A stretch of 64,000 nt of DNA. Source: Cohnella luojiensis. GTDB lineage: Bacteria > Bacillota > Bacilli > Paenibacillales > Paenibacillaceae. Location: the NCBI RefSeq assembly GCF_004564235.1, contig NZ_SOMN01000001.1, positions 248,001 to 312,000 on the forward strand, given 5' to 3'. Below are positions 1-6,835 of the stretch, piece after piece. Under the pieces are notes generated by a model. It worked only from the letters and a program-made list of their open reading frames with translations, did not search any database and was not told the DNA's origin. The stretch's first letter is position 1; every line of letters starts with the position of its first letter. The position numbers and the translations under genes are program-made.

Positions 1-1
1 G

Positions 2-307
2 ACGCGAAGAAGCCATACTTTGGCTGCTCGGGATTTCGAATCCTTCGTGGAGATCCATCCCCGAACCGCACGCAAGCTTGGGATTAAGGATGCTTCCCTA
101 GTGCGCCTCGAGTCGAGAAGAGGAGACATCGTAGTAAGAAGCCGCTACAGGGCGGACATTAGAGAGGATACCGTGTTTGTTCCCATGCATTGGGGGGATA
201 TTCAGAACGTGAACAAGATTACCAATCCGGCGTTGGATCCGACTTGCCGGATGCCTGGTTTCAAATCGTGCGCGGTGAGAATGACGATGCTCTACCCAGG
301 ATCATAG
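2..307 (+). CDS. nasC: Assimilatory nitrate reductase catalytic subunit, C-terminal end (5' truncated by window)
   Basis: This is an open frame from the window edge to a TAG stop. The visible 101 residues form the C-terminal molybdopterin-dinucleotide-binding domain: TRRSHTLA and FVEIHP near the start are typical of molybdopterin oxidoreductases, followed by a beta-rich stretch (LVRLESRRGDIVVR) and VPMHWGD. Assignment to nitrate reductase, which reduces nitrate to nitrite in the cytoplasm, rather than formate dehydrogenase rests on the neighbours: a nitrate transporter, an ANTAR nitrate regulator and NADH-nitrite reductase. The TTG at 20 is an internal codon, because the frame is open upstream and already reads as the domain. 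A terminator lies downstream, separated from the stop by an inserted element. Confidence 0.7.
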   Translation, partial: TRRSHTLAARDFESFVEIHPRTARKLGIKDASLVRLESRRGDIVVRSRYRADIREDTVFVPMHWGDIQNVNKITNPALDPTCRMPGFKSCAVRMTMLYPGS

Positions 308-318
308 CTATTATTTCG

Positions 319-564
319 GTTACTACTTAGGTCTCCCCCATATTTACTATTCTCTATAGCTATTCAAGGCCAAAAAAGTGCCTTCAACGAGCCGCAACCT
401 GATTAGCATGAAGCGCGAAGGCCAAAAAAGTGCCTTCATCGAGCCGCAACCTAATGAGCATGAAGCGCGAAGGCTAAAAAAGTGCCTTCATCGAGCCGCA
501 ACCTAATGAGCATGAAGAGCGAAGGCCAAATCACTCCCTAAAAAAAGGAGACCTAAGTAGTAAC
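319..564. mobile_element. MITE-like element with 18-bp terminal inverted repeats
   Basis: GTTACTACTTAGGTCTCC at 319-336 is the perfect reverse complement of 547-564. The 246-bp unit is flanked by an exact 8-bp direct repeat, TTATTTCG, at 311-318 and 565-572, as expected of a target-site duplication. It encodes no protein and its centre is three 52-bp tandem repeats. This is the anatomy of a non-autonomous miniature transposon mobilised by a transposase elsewhere. It sits between the nitrate reductase stop codon and its terminator. Confidence 0.75.
366..530. repeat. Three 52-bp tandem repeats inside the MITE
   Basis: Near-identical units start at 366, 418 and 470, with a 9-bp partial fourth at 522. 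At each unit junction GAAGGC, a 9-nt spacer and GCCTTC form a 6-bp hairpin. Copies differ at only a few positions, so the array is recent or homogenised. Confidence 0.9.
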
Positions 565-579
565 TTATTTCGTTACTAA

Positions 580-604
580 ACGCGACTCGTCGCGTTTTTT
601 TTTT
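580..604 (+). terminator. Intrinsic terminator of the nitrate reductase gene
   Basis: CGCGA, a short loop and TCGCG are followed by a run of at least nine T. Before the MITE insertion it would have lain about 20 bp after the nitrate reductase stop codon. Confidence 0.75.
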
Positions 605-631
605 ATTTCTATGGATCCCGACATCGGTGGT

Positions 632-826
632 TCAGTAGGCTGTGGAAGCCAAGCAGGTGTCCAGGTTCTGATGGGCTGCCATTTCTCTATTTCGCTCAAT
701 TGCGGCTTCCTTGAGTGGATTATGGGCAAGCGAAAGCCACCCGACCTCTAAGCTTACCTTCGGTAAGCCACGAAGCAGAAAGGTGCCGGAATCCCCGTAT
801 TTGTCCAAACACTTTCCGGTTCTCAC
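632..826 (-). pseudogene. Transposase C-terminal remnant (IS1182-like)
   Basis: The 64-residue minus-strand frame contains FLLRGLPKVSLEVG and LSLAHNPLKEAA. This resembles the conserved C-terminal end of IS1182-type DDE transposases (LRGLxKVxxEWGLxxxAHN). An in-frame stop lies just upstream, and no catalytic domain is present in the surrounding DNA, so it is a decayed fragment. The family assignment is from memory of the motif and is moderate; a chance frame is the alternative. Confidence 0.55.
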
Positions 827-1000
827 AGTTTACGCTACGGTAATGACGATATTCAATCTAGCACCTGATTTTCGGTTTTCTCTTTGCTTTTGCGGTGAAA
901 GATTAACTCTCCGCGTATCCGTTGGCTGCTAGTCCCGATCTGGACATTGTTTCTTTTTAGTGTTTCTATGGGTTAATTTTGTTAAATCGATGAAAAAAGA

Positions 1001-1184
1001 GGGGATGTATCCCCTGTAGGAGCGACAGCGTTTGCCTTTGGAATCGTGAAATCTCCTGGTTACGAGTTTACCTATTCAGATTTCACGATTCCAACCCGGG
1101 GCCCCCGCAAAGTAATCGGAATTGGCTACGAAGCTAATCTTCACTTTGCGAGGTGGAGCAGCAACCGGAAGGGGATTCATCCCC
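1001..1184. repeat. Palindrome-rich intergenic segment
   Basis: The segment is bounded by two similar small palindromes, GGGGATGTATCCCC at 1001-1014 and GGGGATTCATCCCC at 1171-1184. Inside are a perfect 17-bp inverted repeat (1038-1054 with 1078-1094, 23-nt loop) and an 8-bp one (1106-1113 with 1143-1150). No credible gene is present. It could be a dispersed palindromic repeat, a decayed IS end or a structured RNA. Apart from this, the transposase remnant and the MITE, I see nothing else in 308-1287. Confidence 0.6.
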
Positions 1185-1287
1185 TCAAAATCCATAATCG
1201 AATAAAAGAAAGAAGCTGGTCAAAAGTTATCCACCTTTGAGACAGCTCCTGTTTTCATCGAGAGATGGAGTAGGCTATTGGATCGGG

Positions 1288-2514
1288 TTACGCGGATAGT
1301 TCGGTTTGAACGTGAGCGCGGCCGCCTTGACCGACCCAGGAAGACTTCCAATTTTTCTGTACGGCGAGGATCGCCAGGATGCAGACGATCGCAATACCGC
1401 TAAGGATGAGGAATCCCGTCGTATAGCTTCCGGTGAATTCCTTGATGTTGCCGAGAATCTTCGGCAGGAAATAACCTCCTAATCCGCCGGCCGCACCGAC
1501 TATGCCGGTAATCAAGCCGATTTCCTTGCGGAACCGTTGGGGAACGAGCTGGAACACCGCTCCGTTACCCATTCCGAGCAAACTCATCATGATGAACAAC
1601 AGCACGGTGACGACGGTGAGAGGGGGCAATCCGGATATGCTCGCCATAAGGATCGCGACGCCGCCGTACAGCATAATGAGCATGCGGATTCCGCCTAGGC
1701 GATCGGCTAGCCATCCTCCTAACGGACGAAAGAAACTGCCTGCGATAACGCAAAGGGTAGTAAAGTCTGCTGCGCGAATAGGAGCCAACTCGTATTGAGT
1801 GTTGAAAAATATCGTTAAATAAGTAGCCATTCCGACGAATCCGCCGAACGTTACGCTATAGAGAAGACAGAAAAGCCAAGTGTCCCTTTGCCCAAGCAGC
1901 TTGCCATAGTCCTTTAAGGTTGCGGGAGCAGGCTGATTCGGACTATCTTTAGCCAGAATGGTGAACGCAATGAAGGTGATGGTGATCGGGATAAGGGCAA
2001 AGCCGAAGACGATGTGCCAATCGCCATAGTGAGTCGCAATCCGGTTGGCGAATAAAGTAGCGAATACGGTTCCGCTATTGCCGGCTCCGGCGATTCCCAT
2101 AGCTAATCCTTGGTATTGCGGCGGGTACCAACGGCTAGCAAGCGGCAGCGCGGCCGCGAAGCTGGCGCCGGCGACGCCAAGGAGAAGAGCCACGTAATAC
2201 ATGCTGGATAAAGTGTCGGCGAATTGCCACGCCCAGACCAGTGGGATCATGGTGATGAGCATGCCGAGTTGTCCGGTTCTCTTAGGGCCTATTCGATCCG
2301 TAAGAAAGCCAAGAACCAAGCGTAGAGCGGAACCACCCAAGGTGGGAAGGGCAACCAGGTTGGCTTTCTGTGACGCCGTCATGTCAAAGTCGTTCATGAT
2401 AATAACGGCAAGAGGCCCGAGCAATACCCAAATCATGAAGCTTACATCAAAATACAGGAATGAACTGAACAACGACGGCTTATGTCCCGCTTGCAAAAAT
2501 CCTTTTCCAGCCAT
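1288..2514 (-). CDS. narK: Nitrate/nitrite transporter, MFS NarK/NasA family
   Basis: This 408-residue inner-membrane protein of about 12 hydrophobic segments imports nitrate, and possibly exchanges nitrite. Both nitrate-porter signatures are visible: [11 protein letters not shown] at about 140-150 and [15 protein letters not shown] at about 337-351. The MFS loop motif is [13 protein letters not shown] at about 69-81. The length fits the short single-domain NarK/NasA type. The ATG has a strong ribosome site (GGAGGAGAG, 6-7 nt upstream on the minus strand). It lies downstream of the ANTAR gene on the same strand but has its own promoter, GlnR-type box and attenuator leader, so its expression should respond to nitrogen status and nitrate or nitrite. 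Confidence 0.93.
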   Translation of the reverse strand: MAGKGFLQAGHKPSLFSSFLYFDVSFMIWVLLGPLAVIIMNDFDMTASQKANLVALPTLGGSALRLVLGFLTDRIGPKRTGQLGMLITMIPLVWAWQFADTLSSMYYVALLLGVAGASFAAALPLASRWYPPQYQGLAMGIAGAGNSGTVFATLFANRIATHYGDWHIVFGFALIPITITFIAFTILAKDSPNQPAPATLKDYGKLLGQRDTWLFCLLYSVTFGGFVGMATYLTIFFNTQYELAPIRAADFTTLCVIAGSFFRPLGGWLADRLGGIRMLIMLYGGVAILMASISGLPPLTVVTVLLFIMMSLLGMGNGAVFQLVPQRFRKEIGLITGIVGAAGGLGGYFLPKILGNIKEFTGSYTTGFLILSGIAIVCILAILAVQKNWKSSWVGQGGRAHVQTELSA

Positions 2515-2552
2515 AGCGACTCTCCTCCAATTATGAAACCGTTTTATTTAGG

Positions 2553-2598
2553 AATAAGAAAAGCCGGCACAGTCGAAATAATCGACTGATACCGGCTT
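2553..2598 (-). terminator. Leader terminator upstream of narK
   Basis: On the minus strand AAGCCGG...AGTCGA pairs with TCGACT...CCGGCTT (+ strand 2561-2598), followed by TTCTTATT. It lies inside the untranslated leader, 39-84 bp before the narK start. The first stem arm contains the GCCGG that also closes the second hexaloop hairpin, so the two structures exclude each other. Confidence 0.8.
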
Positions 2599-2629
2599 CA
2601 TTGCCCGGAATGCGTACGCCCTTGTACGC
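2592..2629 (-). promoter_or_regulatory. ANTAR-type double hexaloop hairpin, narK leader
   Basis: Reading the minus strand, hairpin P1 is GCGTAC-[AAGGGC]-GTACGC (+ strand 2612-2629). Hairpin P2 is CCGGGC-[AATGAA]-GCCGG with one bulged G (2592-2608). Both loops are six nucleotides with A at position 1 and G at position 4, the known ANTAR-protein recognition rule. The P2 3' arm is also the terminator 5' arm. Binding by the ANTAR protein encoded next door would stabilise P2 and block termination. Confidence 0.8.
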
Positions 2630-2728
2630 GAATCCGTAGTTATATTCGATAGTTAGGTGATGCTCTCAGGGTAACCGGTCACGGCTGCGTCGCCGAAACC
2701 CGCTCCCTCGATCGAGGGTGATAACGCC

Positions 2729-2769
2729 ATTATATGTTTGAGGTTAGCGTTATGTCAACATAATTAACA
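2729..2769 (-). promoter_or_regulatory. narK promoter with overlapping GlnR/TnrA box
   Basis: On the minus strand there is a consensus sigma-A promoter: TTGACA (2753-2758), an 18-bp spacer and TATAAT (2729-2734). The palindrome TGTCA-N7-TAACA at 2753-2769 matches the GlnR/TnrA consensus TGTNA-N7-TNACA and covers the -35. That position suggests repression by GlnR in nitrogen excess. Confidence 0.8.
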
Positions 2770-2780
2770 TTTGATTCGTA

Positions 2781-3338
2781 TTAGCCATGGATAAGTTGAT
2801 AAACCTTAACGATTGAAGACGCGACTTCTCCCATTCTCTTCCGTTCGTTCATAGCCTGCTTGCGAAGAAAATCGTAAGCCTCGGATTCGGTTATCCCTTT
2901 GATCTCGCAGAGGATTCCTTTGGCTTGATCAATCCACTTGCGCTCCTCGAGTCGCATTAACAATTGTTCCTTCTCTTCATGCCAACGTTTACGTTCCGAA
3001 CAGCAACGGGCAGCCGCTTGCAGGGCCCAATCCACTTCATGACGCTTCATGCCGGGATATAAAAGTCCGTCTAGCGAGTATCCCCAATCCGGATCCTTGG
3101 GAACGCGGGTTTCATTGCACATCCAAAGGATCGGAAGGCGCTGAATGTTAATAACTTCGATGTGTTTCTCGCGCAATTTAGCATAAGGAACGTGAAGAAT
3201 GGCTACTGAAGCAAGCGGCAACGTTTGGCGCAATTCCGCTTCCGCCCGGACGAGCGTCATGTTTCTATAGGTATTGTTCAAGTCGATGATCGGGGCGGGG
3301 TCCAGCTCGGAATCCTGCCATACTAAAGGTTTGTTCAT
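2781..3338 (-). CDS. ANTAR-domain transcription antiterminator (NasT/NasR-like)
   Basis: This 185-residue protein has three parts. The N-terminal half (about 1-110) resembles a shortened response-regulator receiver, with strands VAILHVP, LPILWMC and DGLLYPG, but I see no aspartate where the phosphoacceptor should be. A coiled-coil linker spans about 108-130. A clear C-terminal ANTAR RNA-binding domain (about 125-180) carries RLEERKWIDQAKGIL and ESEAYDFLRKQAM. ANTAR proteins bind paired hexaloop hairpins and prevent termination. Such hairpins lie in the leaders on both sides of this gene (narK and nirB), so these are its obvious targets. No NasS-like nitrate-binding partner is in the window, so how it senses its signal is open. 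GGGGGAAG precedes the ATG. Confidence 0.88.
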   Translation of the reverse strand: MNKPLVWQDSELDPAPIIDLNNTYRNMTLVRAEAELRQTLPLASVAILHVPYAKLREKHIEVINIQRLPILWMCNETRVPKDPDWGYSLDGLLYPGMKRHEVDWALQAAARCCSERKRWHEEKEQLLMRLEERKWIDQAKGILCEIKGITESEAYDFLRKQAMNERKRMGEVASSIVKVYQLIHG

Positions 3339-3408
3339 CTTTGTACTTCCCCCTTTCCGTTCATGATCGGGATGCGCAAAAATCGGGACCCCTCAGACTA
3401 TGTAATGT

Positions 3409-3438
3409 AATATAACATATGCATCGAAATGTTGTCGA
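3409..3438 (-). promoter_or_regulatory. Possible promoter of the ANTAR regulator gene
   Basis: On the minus strand TCGACA (3433-3438), an 18-bp spacer and TATATT (3409-3414) give a fair sigma-A match about 70 bp before the start codon. It points away from the nir promoter. The assignment rests on matching alone. Confidence 0.4.
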
Positions 3439-3482
3439 GAATATCCTTATGTTATAAAATAGGCAGATTATTAAGGTTGCAA

Positions 3483-3523
3483 TGTGAATTATGTTGACAT
3501 TAAAATGTTTGACACTTTATAAT
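3483..3523 (+). promoter_or_regulatory. nirB promoter with overlapping GlnR/TnrA box
   Basis: TGTGA-N7-TGACA at 3483-3499 fits the GlnR/TnrA consensus. Its right half is the end of TTGACA (3494-3499), which is followed after 18 bp by TATAAT (3518-3523). The geometry is identical to the narK promoter. A second TTGACA at 3509-3514 lacks a -10 at good distance. Confidence 0.8.
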
Positions 3524-3558
3524 ATAGCTATAATTTAACATGAATTTTGTAGTGATTA

Positions 3559-3594
3559 GGCACAACGGCGTGTCGTCACTCTGGCAACGAAGCC
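3559..3594 (+). promoter_or_regulatory. ANTAR-type double hexaloop hairpin, nirB leader
   Basis: P1 is GGCAC-[AACGGC]-GTGTC (3559-3574). P2 is GGC-[AACGAA]-GCC (3583-3594). Both hexaloops have A1 and G4, and they closely match the narK leader loops (AAGGGC and AATGAA). The P2 3' arm GCC lies within the first arm of the terminator that starts at 3591. P2 is only 3 bp, as expected if protein binding is needed to hold it. Confidence 0.8.
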
Positions 3595-3627
3595 TATCCT
3601 TTTGCTCGCAAAGGGATAGGCTTTTTG
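3591..3627 (+). terminator. Leader terminator upstream of nirB
   Basis: AGCCTATCC (3591-3599) pairs perfectly with GGATAGGCT (3614-3622), with extra U-A and U-G pairs inside, and is followed by TTTTTG. It lies about 130 bp before the nirB start. Further hairpins follow in 3636-3720 (for example CTATCAG with CTGATAG, and GCCGTC with GACGGC), of unknown role. Confidence 0.85.
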
Positions 3628-3756
3628 TGTTCAACTATCAGAAAGTATAAATTTCTATGTCTATATACTCATCTGATAGCTCGATACAAACGTATACCGC
3701 CGTCTTGAGGACGGCGAAGCCGTTTATACTTGACACGCTGAAAGGGGGAGAAAACA

Positions 3757-6249
3757 ATGAAACAAAAGTTAGTCATGATAGGTAACGGGATGGCCGGAGT
3801 TGCGTTTGTGGAGCAGCTGCTGAAGCTTAACCCGAACAAATACGACATCACGATTATCGGCGCGGAGCCCCACCCTAATTACAACCGAATCATGCTTTCA
3901 TCGGTACTGGCCGGAGATGCCGAACTGAAAGACATCGTACTTAATGACTGGGATTGGTACCACGATAACCAAATAATGCTCCATACCGGCCATACAGTAA
4001 CGGGCATTGATACGGTTTACAAAAAAGTGGATACCGACCAAGGGCTCCAGATTGAATATGACGAGCTTGTGCTGGCGACGGGTTCCTTGCCGTTCATGCT
4101 CCCGCTTCCGGGTGCGGATAAGGAGGGAGTCATCGCTTTCCGGGATATCCGCGATTGCAACACGATGATCGAAACGAGCAAGAAATACAAGAAAGCGGTC
4201 GTAATCGGCGGAGGTTTGCTCGGCTTGGAGGCAGCGCGCGGTTTGCTTAACTTGAATATGGAAGTAAGCGTCGTCCATATTTTCCAGCATCTAATGGAAA
4301 GGCAATTGGACCCTACAGGCTCCAAGATGCTTCAAGAACAATTGGAAGGCCAAGGGATGAAGTTCTTGCTCGAGAAACAGTCGGATTCTATACTCGGCAA
4401 AAAACGAGTCGCGGGATTGAAGTTCAAGGATGGCACCGAGGTAGAGGCGGATCTCGTGGTCATGGCGGTTGGCATTAAGCCAAACGTACAGTTAGCTAGG
4501 GTTAGCGGAATCGAAGTGAACCGGGGCATCGTGGTTAACGACTTCATGCAGACTAGCGTGCCGGGCATCTACTCGTTGGGAGAATGCGCGGAGCACCGCG
4601 GAATCGTCTATGGATTGGTTGCCCCTTTATATGAGCAAGGCGCGATTCTAGCCAAGAAATTGGCCGGATCGGAAACGGCAGGTTATGCGGGCTCGGTTCT
4701 TTCGACTAAGTTAAAGGTGTCCGGAGTTCAAGTGTTCTCTGCCGGACGCTTCACGGATGAGCCGGGCACGAAAGCGTTGCGCGTACAGGACGATCTCAGC
4801 GGTATCTATAAGAAAGTCGTCTTCCAAGAAGGGAAAGTCGTCGGAGCCGTGTTATTCGGAGATACTTCCGATAGCTCGAAGCTGTTCTCCCTGATCCGCA
4901 GCGGGGAAAGCTTTTCCGGTCGCGAGAGGGAAGTATTATTCGGGGCGGAAGGCAGCGGGGGCAGCGGCGGCTCAAGCACGACGGATCTAGTGGAAGCCAT
5001 GAACGGCAACGAGATCGTATGCGGATGCAACGGCGTCACGAAGGATACGATCGTGGAAGCCATCACGGAAAAAGGCTGCGTAAGTCTCGGGGAAATCAAA
5101 GCTTGCACGAAAGCTTCCGGCTCATGCGGCGGCTGCAAACCGTTGGTCGAGGAAGTTCTTGCTCTAACCCTTGGGGCGGATAACGTTCAGAAGGTACAGG
5201 AAGGAATATGCGGGTGCACGTTGCTAAGCCGCGACGAAGTGGTAGAAGCAATCACGAGCATGAAGCTGACGACCTCAAAGGAAGTCATGCACGTGCTGGA
5301 ATGGAAAAATCCCGAAGGCTGTTCCAAATGCCGCCCGGCTTTGAATTATTATTTAGGAATGTTATTCCCGGAGGACCACGAGGACGAGTTGGAAAGCCGT
5401 TTCGTTAACGAGCGCAATCATGCGAACATCCAGAAAGACGGAACATTCTCCGTCGTTCCGCGGATTTACGGCGGGGTAACAACTCCGGAAGAACTGCAGC
5501 GCATTGCCGACGTAGCGAAAAAATACGACGTGCCGCTCGTGAAGATTACGGGAGGACAACGTATCGATTTGCTCGGAGTGAAAAAAGACGATCTTCCGAA
5601 CGTCTGGAAGGATCTCGACATGCCGTCCGGGTATGCCTACGGCAAAGCGTTAAGGACCGTGAAGACCTGCGTAGGCAACACGTTCTGCCGTTTCGGCACG
5701 CAAGACGCCATCGGGATGGGAATCGCGATGGAGAAGAAGTTCGAACGGCTAAACACGCCTGCCAAGGTTAAGCTTGCCGTATCCGGTTGTCCGCGCAACT
5801 GCGCCGAGGCGACGATCAAGGATCTTGGCGTCGTTGCGATCGACGGCGGCTGGGAAATCTATGTGGGGGGCAACGGCGGAACCCGCGTAAGGGCGGCCGA
5901 TCTTCTGACGAAAGTTAAAACCGAAGATGAAGTGCTCGAATGGACCGGCGCGTACCTCCAATATTACCGCGAGACCGCGAATTTCAACGAACGTACGGCG
6001 GAATGGCTGCAACGCATCGGTCTCCCAAGAATCAAAGACGCTCTTTCGCTCCAATCGGAGCGGGAAGCCCTAGTCGGCCGGATCGAGAAGACGCTCGATT
6101 TAATGAAGGATCCTTGGCAGCAGATTCTCGAGAATGAAGATCTACGCAAAGCATTCGACTCCTTAACCGCCGCCTCTCCGGACGCTTCCGCCGGCGGCGC
6201 CGACAACCGCGCCCAAGGCGCCCTCGTCGAGAAACCGCCTACTGACTGA
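3757..6249 (+). CDS. nirB: NAD(P)H-nitrite reductase, large subunit
   Basis: This 830-residue cytoplasmic enzyme reduces nitrite to ammonium with NAD(P)H and equals NasD of B. subtilis. An FAD-binding motif (GNGMAG, about 9-14) and an NAD-binding motif (GGGLLG, 151-156) make up the flavin reductase half. Two BFD-like [2Fe-2S] segments follow at about 420-470 (CGCNG...CGGC) and 485-530 (CGCTL...CSKC). The siroheme/4Fe-4S domain has its cysteines in TCVGNTFC and SGCPRNC at about 638-682. AAAGGGGGAG stands just before the ATG. It is the first gene of nirB-nirD-hemD under the GlnR-box promoter and ANTAR attenuator. The acidic, alanine-rich tail after 800 is variable. Confidence 0.95.
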   Translation: MKQKLVMIGNGMAGVAFVEQLLKLNPNKYDITIIGAEPHPNYNRIMLSSVLAGDAELKDIVLNDWDWYHDNQIMLHTGHTVTGIDTVYKKVDTDQGLQIEYDELVLATGSLPFMLPLPGADKEGVIAFRDIRDCNTMIETSKKYKKAVVIGGGLLGLEAARGLLNLNMEVSVVHIFQHLMERQLDPTGSKMLQEQLEGQGMKFLLEKQSDSILGKKRVAGLKFKDGTEVEADLVVMAVGIKPNVQLARVSGIEVNRGIVVNDFMQTSVPGIYSLGECAEHRGIVYGLVAPLYEQGAILAKKLAGSETAGYAGSVLSTKLKVSGVQVFSAGRFTDEPGTKALRVQDDLSGIYKKVVFQEGKVVGAVLFGDTSDSSKLFSLIRSGESFSGREREVLFGAEGSGGSGGSSTTDLVEAMNGNEIVCGCNGVTKDTIVEAITEKGCVSLGEIKACTKASGSCGGCKPLVEEVLALTLGADNVQKVQEGICGCTLLSRDEVVEAITSMKLTTSKEVMHVLEWKNPEGCSKCRPALNYYLGMLFPEDHEDELESRFVNERNHANIQKDGTFSVVPRIYGGVTTPEELQRIADVAKKYDVPLVKITGGQRIDLLGVKKDDLPNVWKDLDMPSGYAYGKALRTVKTCVGNTFCRFGTQDAIGMGIAMEKKFERLNTPAKVKLAVSGCPRNCAEATIKDLGVVAIDGGWEIYVGGNGGTRVRAADLLTKVKTEDEVLEWTGAYLQYYRETANFNERTAEWLQRIGLPRIKDALSLQSEREALVGRIEKTLDLMKDPWQQILENEDLRKAFDSLTAASPDASAGGADNRAQGALVEKPPTD

Positions 6250-6313
6250 TTCAAGTGAACCTGGGCTGACGGTTGGTTATTTTTTGTCCCTGCGAGCGTG
6301 GCGAAGGCGCGGA

Positions 6314-6426
6314 GGAAAAGGGTGTTCACGGAGAGTTAACGTCCGCCTTTAAATCCGAGTTGCTTCCGCTTAGCCGGAATAAGAGCAACTCGGATTTAAC
6401 CAGCGGCGGAGTGAACACCCTTTTCC
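6314..6426. repeat. 113-bp nested palindrome between nirB and nirD
   Basis: The outer arms are a perfect 16-bp inverted repeat (6314-6329 with 6411-6426). The inner arms are another perfect 16 bp (6349-6364 with 6384-6399), with TCCGCC/GGCGGA between them and a small TTCCG/CGGAA stem at the tip. Almost the whole segment folds on itself. No U-run follows. I see no target duplication. It could be a mobile palindromic repeat or an mRNA processing or stabilising hairpin within the operon. Confidence 0.85.
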
Positions 6427-6478
6427 GGAGTGCCTGAGATTCCGCGCGAAAACAAAATATGAACTGGAGTGGAAGACC

Positions 6479-6814
6479 ATGGCGAACATCCTTATAGGAC
6501 ATCTCAAAGACTTCACGAACCAAAGAGCAAGAGTCGTCCATTCCGGCGGCATCGAATGGGCCGTATTCCTTCTATCCGACGGCAGCTTCCGCGCTATCGA
6601 GAATAGCTGCCCTCACAAGGCCGGCAAGCTTTCCGAAGGCATCGTATGCGATCATCACGTCTATTGCCCTTTGCACGATTGGAAAATCGACCTGAACGAC
6701 GGTCAAGTCCAAGCTCCCGATCACGGCTGCGTCAACGCGCTTGAAGTATTCCACGACGAGGCAACCGGCAAGGTTTACTTGCGTAACGACGGACAGTTGA
6801 AACGTACTTCCTAA
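6479..6814 (+). CDS. nirD: Nitrite reductase small subunit, Rieske-type
   Basis: This 111-residue partner of NirB equals NasE. It keeps both Rieske ligand motifs, CPH (in NSCPHKAG, about residues 43-50) and CPLH (in YCPLHDWKI, about 61-69), so it should bind a [2Fe-2S] cluster, unlike the enterobacterial NirD that has lost these ligands. AACTGGAGTGGAAG precedes the ATG. It follows nirB after a 230-bp gap filled mostly by a long palindrome and precedes the hemD-like gene by 21 bp. Confidence 0.93.
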   Translation: MANILIGHLKDFTNQRARVVHSGGIEWAVFLLSDGSFRAIENSCPHKAGKLSEGIVCDHHVYCPLHDWKIDLNDGQVQAPDHGCVNALEVFHDEATGKVYLRNDGQLKRTS

Positions 6815-6835
6815 CTTTCGAGAGGGGGTTACAGC

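Noticed and set aside
366-530. Regular 52-bp repeats considered as a CRISPR array
   Set aside because: Whole units are repeated head to tail with no variable spacers, and they lie within TIRs; no cas genes are nearby.
3509-3534. Second promoter TTGACA/TATAAT upstream of nirB
   Set aside because: The spacer is only 14 bp; the upstream TTGACA with an 18-bp spacer is better and matches the narK geometry.
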